NCBI RefSeq assembly: GCF_050003625.1
Contig: NC_134400.1
Location: forward strand, 50,906,066-50,970,065
Reading direction: 5' to 3'
Source of the DNA: Haematobia irritans
Lineage: Eukaryota > Arthropoda > Insecta > Diptera > Muscidae
DNA length: 64,000 nt
The notes beneath the pieces were generated by a model. It saw only the letters and a program-made list of their open reading frames with translations. It searched no databases and was not told the origin of the DNA. Position 1 is the stretch's first letter; each line of letters begins with the position of its first letter. The translations under genes and the position numbers were made by a program. Shown here piece by piece: positions 23,488 through 35,029 of this stretch.

Positions 23488-24734
23488 TCAAGAAGGTTCA
23501 GCGGTTAAAACTAGAAGTGCCCATATGTAATAGGCACTTTTAGTTAATGTGGTATCACAATGGACTGAATAGTCTAAGTGAGCCTGAATCTTAATCGGGC
23601 TGCCACTTTAACCTAACCTAACCTAACCTAGGTATTTCGGCCAGTTTTGCCTAAATAGGAAAAACATATATATGGAATCTATATCGAAATCTGAACCGAT
23701 TGCAATCAAATTTTACATGCATAGTTACTATGTTGAATCTACTCCCTGTGCAAAATTTCACGTAAATCGGATAACAACTTTGACCTCTGTGGTCATATGG
23801 CGGAAAATCTGGCGAAAGATATATATGGAAGCTATATCAAAATCTGAACCGATTTCAACCAAAATAAACACGCATATGCAGAACCTTAATTATACTGTCT
23901 GTGTAAAGTTTCAAGTTCAATTCTACTCCCTCTGCAAAATTTCACGTAACTCAGAGTAACACTTTTGCCTCTGTGGGCATATTAGTCCAAATCGAGCGAA
24001 TGATATATATGGGAGCTATATCTAAATCTGAACCGATTTTAACCAGATTAAGCACATTTAACGATACTATTAAACGTACTTGTTGTGCAAAATTTGAATC
24101 AAATCAGGGGAAAACTCTGGCTTTTGGGGCCATATAAATCCAAATCGGACGAAAGATATATATGGGAGCTATATCTAAATCTGAACCGATTTCAACCAAA
24201 TGTGGCACAATTAACGATACTATTAAACGTACTCGTTGTGCAAAATTTGAAGCGAATCAAGGCAAAACTCTCGCTTTTGGGGCCATATAAGTCAAAATCG
24301 GACGAAAGATATATATGGGAGCTATATATAAATCTGAACCGATTTAGCTGATATTTGGTAGTTTTTACGGAACTGACAAAACATTCAGATGTACAAAATT
24401 TGAAGAACGTCGGTTCATAAATACGTGAATTATGATCAAATCGGTGATAACTATATATGACAGCTATATCTAAATCTGAACCGATTTTTTCCAAAATCAA
24501 TAGCGATTGTCTTCTATCCGAAGAAAGACGTTATGTCAAATTTGAGGACGATCGGACTTAAACTGCGACCTGTACTTTGTGCACAAAATTACATTCGACT
24601 AAATCGACTCAGAATTTAATTCTAAGCCGATCGGTATACTAAAAGATGGGTCTATGACAATTATTTCTTGGCGTTACATACAAATGTACAAACTTATTAT
24701 ACCCTGTACCACAGTAGTGGTGAAGGGTATAAAA

Positions 24735-25434
24735 ATGGACCAATTTTGGGATTGTTGTTAGCGGCCATATACTAACACTACGTTCCAAATTTCAACCGAA
24801 TCGGATGAATTTTGCTCCTCCAAGAGGTTCCGGAGGTCGAATCTGGGATTCGATTTATATGAGGACAATATATATAATTATGAGCCGATATATACCTCCA
24901 AGATGCTCCAAGATAGTATCGTTATGGACCAATTTAGGCATGTTTATTAGAGACCACCGTGGTGCAATGGTTAGCAGGCCCACCTTGCATACACAAGGTC
25001 GTGGGTTCGATTCCTGCTTCGACCGAACACCAAAAAGTTTTTCAGCGGTGGATTATCCCACCTCAGTAATGCTGGTAACATTTCTGAGGGTTTCAAAGCC
25101 GCTCTACGTGGTTTCACTGCAATTTGGACGCCGTTCGGAATCGGCTATAAAAAGGAGGTCCCTTGTCATTGAGTTTAATATGGAATGGGGCAGCACTCAG
25201 TGATAAGAGAGAAGTTCACCAATGTGGTATCACAATGGACTGAATAGTCTAAGTGAGCCTGATACATCGGGCTGCCACCTAACCTAACCTAACGGGCTGC
25301 CACCTAACCTAACCTAACGGGCTGCCACCTAACCTAACCTAGAGACCAATAGCTTGTTTCCTTCGGAAGTTATTCCGTGTTACAAACGGAATGACAAAGT
25401 TAATATACCCCCCATCGTATGGTGGAGGGTATAA
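24735..25434 (-). mobile_element. DINE-A element, shortened, split by a SINE
   Basis: One to two units (TCGGATGAATTTTGCTCCTC, TATATAATTATGAGCCGATA) remain. A SINE follows, then the 5' end ACAAACGGAATGACAAAG and the hairpin around GTATGGTGGAGGG. The core with GTCCGTCC has been lost. Confidence 0.6.
24957..25339 (+). mobile_element. tRNA-headed SINE with triplicated tail
   Basis: The head has the B box GGTTCGATTCC and the body matches the copy at 10608. The 3' end carries three tandem copies of a 25-bp block starting GGGCTGCCAC and continuing into CCTAA repeats (25269, 25294 and 25319; the third is cut at the TSD). The TSD TAGAGACCA is at 24948-24956 and 25340-25348. Confidence 0.9.
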
Positions 25435-27565
25435 AAAGTGCAACTAATATAAATGTGTATTATTCAGTAAACTCTCATGTATGTATGCTTCAAATATGTA
25501 ACGCTTCGGGTAATTTTAAATACTGAAAGCTTATTTCAGTTACTGTGCCACCATTCATACATATTCAAGCTGATTTAGATGTACGTAACAGTTTTTGTTT
25601 AGACAAAAATACGCAAAAACCAAATGTTTCCAGGCCATAAAATTTCAATTAAAATTTATTTTCAATCATAACAGCGCAACTAATTACAGTGCGTGCCTAA
25701 ACTGCATTGTTTGCCATGTTATTTGCACATAAAAGTGTGAACGAAATATCCATCATCTCCAGCACATTTGTAGGCATATGGAGTACTAGATAATATGCAA
25801 CATAGCATAAACCGTGTAATAAGCTAACTCGAAATATGCATTTTTGTTTCTCTCACAAAGCCGTTTTGTAGTACGCATTTATTATAACCATTGGTGCAAA
25901 TCATTATCTTATGTTTAAATATAACACGGAAAAAAATAATTCTTTGTACTTAAGATTCGGCGTGCGCGAATTTTCTGCTGTGTTTACTTATTGCATTCCC
26001 ATTCGCTCGCTCTGACTTTTATACGAAATTTCTAAGTTAATATATGTTTGCATCCAGAGAAATTTAAGAAAATGTAATATCCCAAACATAATATATTCTA
26101 ACATATTAACATATATGTTCCAAACATGTTATAATAGTTTATGAACATTACATGATTGCACTTAAAAACAATATGCTAAAAATGTATTTCACAATGTGAA
26201 AGCCTTTCGGAGACGTCTAAAAACTAAGGCCCCTTGTCGTTGAGAGGAAAATGGAATCGGGCAGCACTCAGAGACAAGAGAGAAGTTCACCACTGCAACA
26301 TCACAATGGACTGAATAGTATAAGTGAGCCTCAAGTAAAGGGCTGCCACTACACCAATCCTAACCGTAACATAAACTAATAGTAGCAACAAGCTCTATCG
26401 GTGGGAGTGGGAAGGGATGGCATGCAATGCTATATTTAAAGACAGTTTTCATTTTTGTGGCATGACACACTGCTTGCTAAATAAGTTTCTCCGTAACGCC
26501 TGTACTACGTCGCATTTTTCCTGCTGGGTATCAAGCAGATGCAATTGATGTCTACTAAATGTGCGTGCAACGATTATGCCAATGTGGTAGTTGTGGTGCG
26601 GTTCTCCTTCTCATTACGACATGTGGCTGGAGTTGATTGTTTTGGACCATAGGCTATATGTACCAAATTTCATGTATTCGAATAAACCTCTCGTGCATAA
26701 ATTATCCAGTGTAAAGTAATAATAATAATTATAATAATACGTGTGTGCGTGTATGTGTATACCTATGTATTTGTAGATACATATCTAAGGGAATGGTCAC
26801 ACTAGGCAAATATTTGACCAAAGTGAGTATCAAACTTGTTTCCAGGACCACACCGAAAAAAAGTTTACTATTTCTTAATAGTAATAATGACCACGATTTG
26901 GCGCCAAGGATTTTTTTCATTTAGATAAGTTTATGATTTTCTTATAAATTAGTTCATGTATTGCATGGTATTTTAGTTCATTATTACTATGCTGTGAGAA
27001 GAATATACTTAAACTCATTCAAAATATTCCTGCTATCCGGAAAAATTAACAATTTTTTGGGAAACCTGTATTAAGAAATTGGTTTGAAATAAACTGTTTG
27101 TCAGTATAATTTTCAAAAAAGTAGAGAAATTGAGGAATCAAAGGTACAACAAGCCTGTATACAACTAAGAAATTTTTCGTAAAAAACAGGCCAATTTTCT
27201 ATAACCACCAGTATTTTTTTCACAAAATTAGTATTGTATTACACAAAACTATGGCTTATGATATACAATAAAGGAAATATTTTTATTCGTACGTTGGATG
27301 CAGTTACTTGTCGGTAGTGAGTAATTGCTTCTTCAAAAGAGTAACATTCTATGTTATTAGGACTAAACTAATTAATTTAAATTTCCATGTTTTCTATCCA
27401 TATGAAAGATATATGTGGCATAAGTTGCTATATTCATTGAATTGTTGTCCAATTTCATCGATTTTGGATAACTTTTGTTGGGCGGATTTGTCTTATAACC
27501 ATCTGAAATTGCAAAGTTATAAAAAATATAAGAAATATATTATCAAATTCTATAGTTCATATTTA
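25435..27565. other. AT-rich spacer with MITE and SINE relics
   Basis: No gene was found. Near 26040-26180 lies a relic with CCCAAACATAATATATTC, shared with 58290-58400. A CACACCGAAAAAAAGTTTAC start at 26851 looks like another A-rich-TIR MITE. The rest is unassigned. Confidence 0.4.
26195..26370 (+). mobile_element. Old SINE 3' relic
   Basis: GGCCCCTTGTCGTTGAG, GGAATCGGGCAGCACTCAG, TCACAATGGACTGAATAG and GGGCTGCCACTACACC follow the SINE order with many changes. The head is gone. Confidence 0.7.
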
Positions 27566-29220
27566 TTATACCCTCCATCATAGGATGGGGGTATATTAAC
27601 TTTGTCATTCCGTTTGTAACACATCGAAATATTGCTCTAAGACCCCATAAAGTATATATATTCTGGGTCGTGGTGAAATTCTGAGTCGATCTAAGCATGT
27701 CCGTCCGTCCGTCTGTTGAAATCACGCTAACTTCCGAACGAAACAAGCTATCGACTTGAAACTAGGCACAAGTAGTTGTTATCGATGTAGTTCGGACAGT
27801 ATTGAAAATGGGCCATATCGGTCCACTTTTACGTATAGCCCCCATATAAAGGGACCCTCAGATTTGGCTTGTGGAGCCTCTAACAGAAGCATATTTCATC
27901 CGATCCGGCTGAAATTTGGTATATGGTGTTGGTATATGGTGTTGGTATATGGTGTTGGTATATGGTCTTTAACAACCATGCAAAAATTGGTCTACATCGG
28001 TCCATGATTATATATAGCCCCCATATAAACCGATCCCCAGATTTGGCTTGCGGAGCCTAAAAGAGAAGCAAATTTCATCCGATTCGGCTGAAATTTGGTA
28101 CATGGTGTTGGTATATGGTCTCTTACAACCATGCAAAAATTGGTTCACATCGGTCCATAATTATATATAGCCCCCATATAAACCGATCCCCAGATGTGGC
28201 TTGCGGAGCCTCAAAGAAGAGAAAATTTCATCCGATCCGGCTGAAATTTGGTACATGATGTTGGTATATGGTCTCTAACATCCATGCCAAAATTGGTCTA
28301 TATCGGTCCTTAATTATATATAGCCCCCATATAAACCGATCCCCAGATTTGGCTTGCGAAGTCTCCAAGAGAAGCAAATTTCATCCAATCCGGTTGTAAT
28401 TTGGAACATGGTGTTAGTATATGATCTTTAACAACCGTGCCAGAATTGGTCCATATCGGTCTATAATTATATATAGCCCCCATATAAAACATTCTCCAGA
28501 TTTGACCTCCGGAGCCTCTTGGAGGAGTAAAATTCATCCGATCCGGTTCAAATTAGGCATGGTCGCTAACAACCATACCAAAATTGGTGCAATCACACAA
28601 AAATTGGTCCATATCGGTTCATAATCATGGTTGCCACTAGAGCCAGAAATAATCTACCAAAATTTTATTTCTATAGAAAATTTTGTCAAAATTTTATTTC
28701 TATAGAAAATTTTGTCAAAATTTTATTTCTAGAGAAAATTTTGTTAAAATTTTATTCGGTTCATAATAAAATTTTCATCATTGTCAAAATTTTATTTCTA
28801 TAAAAAATTTTGTCAAAATTTTATTCGGTTCATAATCATGGTTGCCACTCGAGCCAAAAATAGTCTACCAAGATTTTATTTCTATAGCAAATTTTTTCAA
28901 AAGTTTATTTCTATAGAAAATTTTGTTAAAATTTTATTTCTGTAGAAAATTTTGTCAAAATTTTATGTCTACTTTGTCAAACTGAATTATATACGTATTG
29001 GATCGATCTTTTTTGATTTAATATATACCACATATGGACTTACATACAATTTAGAAGATGGTGTTAGGAGGTTTTAAGATACCTTGCCATCGGCAAGCGT
29101 TACCGCAACTTAAGTAACTCGATTGTGGATGGCAGTGTTTAGATGAAGTTTCTACGCAATCCATGATGGAGGGTACATAAGCTTCGGCATGGCCGAACTT
29201 ACGGCCGTATATACTTGTTT
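27566..29220 (+). mobile_element. DINE-A element, complete
   Basis: The 5' hairpin TATACCCTCCATCATAGG is followed by the core CATGTCCGTCCGTCCGTC, about five units (27790-28620), the minisatellite (28655-28980) and the 3' end with TTCGGCATGGCCGAA and ATACTTGTTT. One unit contains a triple GGTGTTGGTATATGGT (about 27920-27965), a local tandem amplification. Confidence 0.72.
28655..28980 (+). repeat. 29-bp palindromic minisatellite in a DINE-A
   Basis: About ten units, interrupted twice by a GGTTCATAATCATGG... segment shared with 43435-43470 and 57175-57290. Confidence 0.85.
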
Positions 29221-30403
29221 TTAACTTACGGTTTTCAAGAGTATTTTCTAGAGCCAATAAGGATATCAGCTTAGTTAGCATTAAACAGTAAGAATATTCC
29301 AAAATATTACCATTACAAGGCCTGTCTCCCTGCAAGTGAAAATAATTATTTTTAATAAATTGAAATTTTGTTTTTATTAAAAACGGACAAAATACCGTTT
29401 ATAGAAAAACTTACCACATTGAAAAATCCATCCAGTAGGTACATTATTGGAATCCATCCATGGGACGTTAGTGAAATTATTCTCAGAATATATTTGAAAT
29501 AAAAAATATTATAAAATTAGACATAATTTCCACTTGTCAGTATAGCATTTAGTATTTAAGGTGGATATTAAGTTCGAGTTTAGCGGCTAAAATCGCAATT
29601 TTCATGATTAGTTTTCTTTATTTTCCATTATAAAAAAATTATCTTTATAAAAAACTTTGTTTGGGCTATTCTCCATCAAGTTATATTTAAATTTGTATCG
29701 AAGTCGTATAATTTTATACTTTTCTTAGTGATTTATTTTTAATTTTAGCGGCTTAACTCGAACTTAGTACTCACCTGTAGGAATTGCTGTAACATAAAAA
29801 ATATAGATTCAAAAAACTGGTTGTATCTCCAACCTGTGATCCAGATGTAGAATAAATATAGATCATCCTATTACCACTCATGTTGTATATTTTTATGTAA
29901 ATCAATTAAAAATCCGCACTAATTTTAAACTATTAACAGAAATATACAGTTCCTTAATCTGTTATTTGTTTTTTATCAATAAAAAGCGTTTTTGATTTCT
30001 CTAACATCACATCATTCACTTCTTAGTTTCTAAAATGTTTCGAAATAAATGTATTTTCATTAATAAACACCAATACCGCACGTACAATTTTTCAAAATTA
30101 AAACCACGAGTGCACTTCATAAATGCATCAACAGAACTGAATGCAGCAATAAAACTCAAGGACACAAATAGTTATAAAGGATACATACCTGCCGTAAAGA
30201 AAAACAACTCCACACACACACACGATCCCTTTCTGATCTCGCTATTGCAAGAAAACAACTCTCACCATAAAATATGCAACAACACACAAGGAACATTCCA
30301 TTGGCTCTAGAATCAAAACAACCAACAACAGCATAAATGACGCAATAACAAACACAAACAATCATACGAGGTATACACAAAATGTCTCTTTAAAAACCCA
30401 CAT
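29221..30403. other. Unassigned spacer with a MITE
   Basis: No long frame is present. On the minus strand short open stretches with splice-like borders exist around 29336-29885 (see findings), but they are weak. Confidence 0.35.
29560..29775. mobile_element. Small MITE with about 34-bp TIRs
   Basis: The left end contains AAGTTCGAGTTTAGCGGC, and the right end is its inverted, slightly diverged partner (GCGGCTTAACTCGAACTT). It is 216 bp. A diverged relative lies at 50308-50447. Confidence 0.6.
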
Positions 30404-30411
30404 GATGCAAT
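30404..30411. repeat. TSD of hAT-type element, left
   Basis: GATGCAAT, repeated exactly at 32188-32195. Confidence 0.85.
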
Positions 30412-32187
30412 CAGGGCTGCCAATTTTGCCGATTTATCGGCATTTTGACGATTTTTTACTCAAAAAATAACAAATGCCGATTTTCCGATTTTTGCACCAA
30501 AAATGACGAATTTAGCACGGTTCAAAAATTTGGACTAGAAGCAGTTCGTTTACACATTTAGAGCCATCAAAATTTTATTTCTATAGAAAATTTTGTCAAA
30601 ATTTTATTTCTATAGAAATTTTTGTCAAAATTTTATTTTTATAGAAAATTTTGTTAAAATTTTGAAAAAAAAATTTATTTCTATAGAAAGTTTTGGCAAA
30701 ATTTTATTTCTATTGATTTTTTTTCAAAAATTTATTTCTATAGAAAATTTCTGCAAGATTTTATTTATATATAAAATTGTGTCAAAATTTTATTTATATA
30801 TAAAATTTTGTCAAAATTTTATTTCTATAGAAAATTTTGTTAAAATTTTATTTCTACAGAAATAGTTGTCAAAATTGTATTTCTATAGAAAATTTTGGAA
30901 AAAATTTTATTTTTATAGAAATGTATTTCAAAATTTTATTTCTTTTTTATAGAAAATTTCGGCAAAATTTTATTTCTATAGAAAATTTTGTCAAAATTAT
31001 ATTTCTATAGAAAATGTTTTCAAACTTGCATTTCTATAGAAAATTTTGTCAAAATTTTATTTTTATAGAAAATTTTGTGAAAATTTTGTGGATATTTTAT
31101 TTCTATAGAAAATTTTATTTTTGTCAAAATTTTATTTTTATAGAAAATTTTGTCAAAATTTTATTTTTATAGAAAATTTTGTGGATATTTTATTTCTATA
31201 GAAAATTTTATTTTTGTCAAAATTTTATTTTTATAGAAAATTTTGTCAAAATTTTATTTCTATAGAAAATTTTATTTTTATAGAAAATTTCGGCAAAATT
31301 TTATTTCTATAGAAAATTTTGTGAAAATTTTATTTCTATAGAAAATTTTGTCGAAATTTTATTTTTATAGAAAATTTTGTAAAAATTTTATTTTTATAGA
31401 AAATTTTGTGAAAATTTTATTTCTATAGAAAATTTTATTTTTATAGAAAATTTTGTCAAAATTTTACTTTTATAGAAAATTTTGTGAAAATTTTATTCCT
31501 ATAGAAAATTTTGTGAAAATTTTATTTCTATAGAAAATTTTGTCAATTCTTTTTCTATAGAAAATTTTGTCAAAATTTTATTTCTATAGAAAATTTTGTC
31601 AAAATTTTATTTCTATAGAAAATTTTGTCAAAATTTTATTTTTTTAGAAAACTTTCTCAAGCCTTTATATCTGAAATTGTTTGCACATTTTCATTTCTAT
31701 AGAATATTCTTGCAAAAATGTTTTTTTATTAATCATCAAAAATGTATTTCTAAGAAAATTTTGCTAAATTTAATTTTTAATAAAATTTTTGTAAATTGTC
31801 AAATTTTGGAAAATCGGGCAACATAAATAAAGTTTAAATAAAAAACTTACTGAAGTAAAACTATATATTAAAATATATAAAAAAAAATATTTTTTATATT
31901 ATTTTTTGAATTGCATAGCATTACATAAAAATGTTTTTTTTTTTTTCATTTTATTTTTATACCAGACTGAATTCATTATGATTTTGTTGTTGAAATGCAT
32001 AGTTGTGTTAATTTTCTGTTCTTTATATGAAATAAATATTTTTGTTTTTAACCAAAAAATGAGTTTGGTTTTAATATTATTAACATTGCAGATTTTTTGA
32101 TGATTTTTAAAATGGAAGTGACGACGATTATGACGATTTTTTCGGAAAAAAGAGACGATTATTCTTGAAATTTTATTGGCAGCCCTG
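30412..32187. mobile_element. hAT-type non-autonomous element filled with minisatellite
   Basis: The TIRs are CAGGGCTGCCAA and TTGGCAGCCCTG, flanked by an exact 8-bp TSD. Both features are diagnostic of hAT. Short subterminal repeats of the GCCGATTTTCCGATTTT type follow. About 1.1 kb of the interior (30565-31650) is the 29-bp minisatellite. No transposase is present. Confidence 0.85.
30565..31650 (+). repeat. 29-bp palindromic minisatellite, longest array
   Basis: About 37 units, some with higher-order repetition (a block near 31080-31140 recurs near 31165-31230). The same unit occurs in the DINE-A and DINE-B elements and in the hAT MITE at 43969. Confidence 0.9.
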
Positions 32188-32195
32188 GATGCAAT
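32188..32195. repeat. TSD of hAT-type element, right
   Basis: GATGCAAT, the partner of 30404-30411. Confidence 0.85.
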
Positions 32196-32274
32196 GATTT
32201 CATTACTCTCTTCTCACTTCATTTTCCAGTAGCACGTTTATTGATTAGTTGGAATTCTCTCTATTATATTGCCC

Positions 32275-34454
32275 ACACTCAAAAAAAGTGAACTCTCTAT
32301 TTCACTAAAGCCAATTTAACTTTATTTTAGTTCATGGAATTATTATGTTTGGAGAAAGTTTCCTTTACTCTAATAATTTTTGTGTACGTTAGTTAAATTA
32401 ACTAAAACCGAGGAAAAATATACTCAAATGAAGCATAAAGATTAACTAAATTCGTGTCTTCCAAAAAATAGTTCAGAATTTCTTTAAATTTGTAAATTTT
32501 ACCAAACATTCGTCCATCATGAACTTAGCTAAAAGAAAACCTATAAAAATTCAGTAAATGTTTTTTAGTTCACTAACTACGAAACGGGAAGGATTTTTCC
32601 TTAAATAAATTTCCAACACAGTAGTTAATGCATCGTTGAACCCACCAGGAAGAAAACTTTCGGTTAATTTTAGAAAATTTTGAATATTTGTAGAAATATT
32701 TAACTAAACAGTATAACAAACGCTGGCATCACGCCGATGTTATAGAAATAAGTAAATATTTTTCGACAAATTCAAGAAAATTTATTAGACATAATTAAGT
32801 TAAAGAAAATTTTGTAGTTGGAAGGACAAAATTGGAGTTCAAAATTGCAAGAATGTGACATACGAAATTCATGATGAACGCATTTGTAGTAAAATTTACA
32901 ATTTTAAGGAAATATTGAACTATTTTGTAGAAGACACGAATTTAGTTAATCTTTATCCTTCATTTGTGTATATTTTTATACCCTTCACCACTACTGTGTT
33001 ACAGGGTATAATAAGTTTGTGCATTTGTATATAACGCCTAGAAGGAAAAGTCTGAGACCCATCGTTTAGTATACCGATCGTCTTAGAATTAAATTCTGAG
33101 TCGATTTAGCGATGTCCGTCTGTCTGTCTGTCTGTCCGTCCGTCCGTCTGTATATGTAATTTTGTGCACAAAGCACAGCTCGCAATTTAAGTCCGTTCGT
33201 CCTCAAATTTGGCATAGGGCCGTTTCTTGGGACAGAGACAATCGCTATTGGTTTTGGAAAAAATCGGTTCAGATTTAGATATAGCTGCCATATATATTTA
33301 TCTCCGATTTGGTCATAGTTAGCGTGTTTATTAACCGATTTTCTTGAAACACCGTACATCCAAATATTTTATGAATCTCGAAAAGCTTGCAAAATATCAG
33401 CCAAATCGGTTCAGATTTAGATATAGCTCCCATATATATCTTTCGTCCGATTTAGACTCATATGACCACAGGGGCCAAAGTTTACTACCGATCTTCGTGA
33501 AATTTTGCACAGAGGGTAGAATTGACATTCTACCAATGCTTGGTAAATTTGATTGAAATCGGTTTAAATTTAGATATAGCTCCCATATATATCTTTCGTC
33601 CGATTTGAACTTATATGGCCACAAAACCCAGAGTTTTGCCTTGATTTTCTTTAAATTTTGTACAAGGGGTTCGTTTAGTAGTATCGTTAAGTGTGTCAAT
33701 TTTTGTTAAAATCGGTTCAGATTTAGATATAGCTCACATATATATCTTTCGCCCGATTTGGACTTATGTGGTCTCAAAATCCAGGGTTTTGCCGTGATTT
33801 GCTTCTAATTTCGCACAAGGAGTACGTTTAGTAGTATCGGTAATTGTGCCACATTTGGTTGAAATCGGTTCAGATTTAGATATGGTTCCCATATATATAC
33901 CTTCCGTCCGATTTGCACTCATATGACCAGGGGGCCAAAGTTATACTCCCATTTACGTGAAATTTCGCATAGATAGCAGAATTTTTATTCTAACTATACA
34001 TGTCAAATTTAGTCAAAATCGGTTCAGATTATATATATCTCCCATATATACGTACATCAGAGTTGGGGAAATATGGTGGACTGTTACACATTTTAGACCC
34101 ATTTTCAATCGAAGTTTCCTCCAATTAACTGGATAGCGTTAGCCGATTTATATTTTAATTCTAGAGATTTTGTAGAAGCAAAAACATTTTCTCCTTTATA
34201 TAGCTTCCAGCAAATGTGAAGTACTTGAGATGGTAACACAAATTTTGGCCTACATAGGGGTGAAGGGTATAATATAGTCGGCCCCGCCCGACTTTAGACT
34301 ATACTTACTTGTTTTCTGGGTTTTAGTTAATTTAACTAACGTACACAAAAAATTATCAGAGTAGAGGAAACTTTCTCCAAACATAATAATTCCATGAACT
34401 AAAATCAAGTTAAATTGGCTTTAGTGAAATAGAGAGTTCACTTTTTTTGAGTGT
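32275..34454. mobile_element. Foldback-type element with long inverted arms, split by a DINE-B
   Basis: The left arm 32275-32530 starts ACACTCAAAAAAAGTGAACT. The right arm is its reverse complement but in two pieces, about 32868-32977 and 34316-34454 (ending AGTTCACTTTTTTTGAGTGT). Together the arms are about 250 bp and clearly over 85 percent alike by eye. The DINE-B between 32978 and 34314 inserted inside the right arm. No coding sequence was found in the 330-bp spacer. Confidence 0.75.
32978..34314 (+). mobile_element. DINE-B element, near complete
   Basis: The 5' hairpin is TATACCCTTCACCACTACTG. The core is GTCCGTCTGTCTGTCTGTC at 33114. Six units (33240-34060) with TCAGATTTAGATATAGC, TATATATCTTTCGTCCGATT and partners follow. 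The 3' end is GGTGAAGGGTATAATATAG, GTCGGCCCCGCCCGAC and CTTACTTGTTTT. It is intact relative to its family and younger than the foldback element it splits. Confidence 0.72.
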
Positions 34455-34507
34455 AGCTTAACCAACAGAGGAAAAGAATGTTTGTCAAATTTATTTGGGT
34501 AAAGCGC

Positions 34508-34592
34508 CAGGGCTGTGGAGTCGGAGTCTAAAGATTTTGCTGGAGTCGGAGCTGGAGTCGGAGTCGTATAAATTTTGCTCGACTCCGGCGAA
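34508..34592 (+). mobile_element. hAT MITE terminal fragment
   Basis: CAGGGCTGTGGAGTCGGAGT starts a block of GGAGTCGGAGC repeats ending CTCGACTCCGGCG. It looks like one end of a common insect hAT MITE. No partner terminus was found nearby. Confidence 0.5.
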
Positions 34593-35029
34593 ACAAAATT
34601 TGAAAAACACTTCATCAAAGAAAATATTTTGACAAACTAGATTCAATTGGGGCTTTTAATCGAACAACGAAAAGGAAAGTACTGGATTTCAGGCCAATCA
34701 AAGTGTATTTATATGGGTGAAATTTCACGGTGGTATAAAAAGTAGGTTTTACAAGAATATGGGCTGAATTGATCAATTGTATAGTCCATTTTTAACATAT
34801 TAAACTATAGATTTGTAACCCTATGTACTCTTGATAAAGGTACAATTTTAAGGCAATATCACAGTAGAAGCTAACGTTCTGAATTTTTGGCAGGCATATT
34901 GAGTTCGATGATGGGTCATACCGAACAATTTTGTGATATAGCACCTACATATAAACCCATCTCCGATTTGTTTTAAGAAATTTTTCCCAGTCTAAAATGT
35001 TCATAATATTTGTCAGAAATTTTGAGTTA
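34593..35029. other. Spacer with a weak DINE unit
   Basis: The stretch 34865-34985 contains TATAGCACCTACATATAAAC and CCATCTCCGATTTG, a degraded unit of the 153-bp type. Nothing else is recognised. Confidence 0.4.

Larger units (their letters stand above)
20650..23631 (+). mobile_element. Non-LTR retrotransposon copy 2, internally deleted
   Basis: It is the same family as copies 1 and 3: the 5' UTR begins at CAACCGTCGAACGG, and the 3' end has the CCTAA tail. A 1986-bp deletion at 23175/23176 removes what corresponds to 4183-6168 of copy 1. It carries more point differences than copies 1 and 3 show between each other, so it is older. It is inserted in a DINE-B element. A TSD is not clear. Confidence 0.9.
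20480..24731 (-). mobile_element. DINE-B element, tandem with the previous one, split by LINE copy 2
   Basis: 20480-20645 repeats the beginning of the preceding B element (AGGAAACATTTAAATATGAA, TTTATGATTTATCGGTCG). After the LINE it resumes at about 23632 with units to 24500 and the 5' hairpin ACCACAGTAGTGGTGAAGGG near 24707-24726. The two B elements are head to tail. Confidence 0.65.

Noticed and set aside
30565..31650. CRISPR-like array
   Set aside because: It is eukaryotic DNA, and the 29-bp units are contiguous with no unique spacers. It is a minisatellite.
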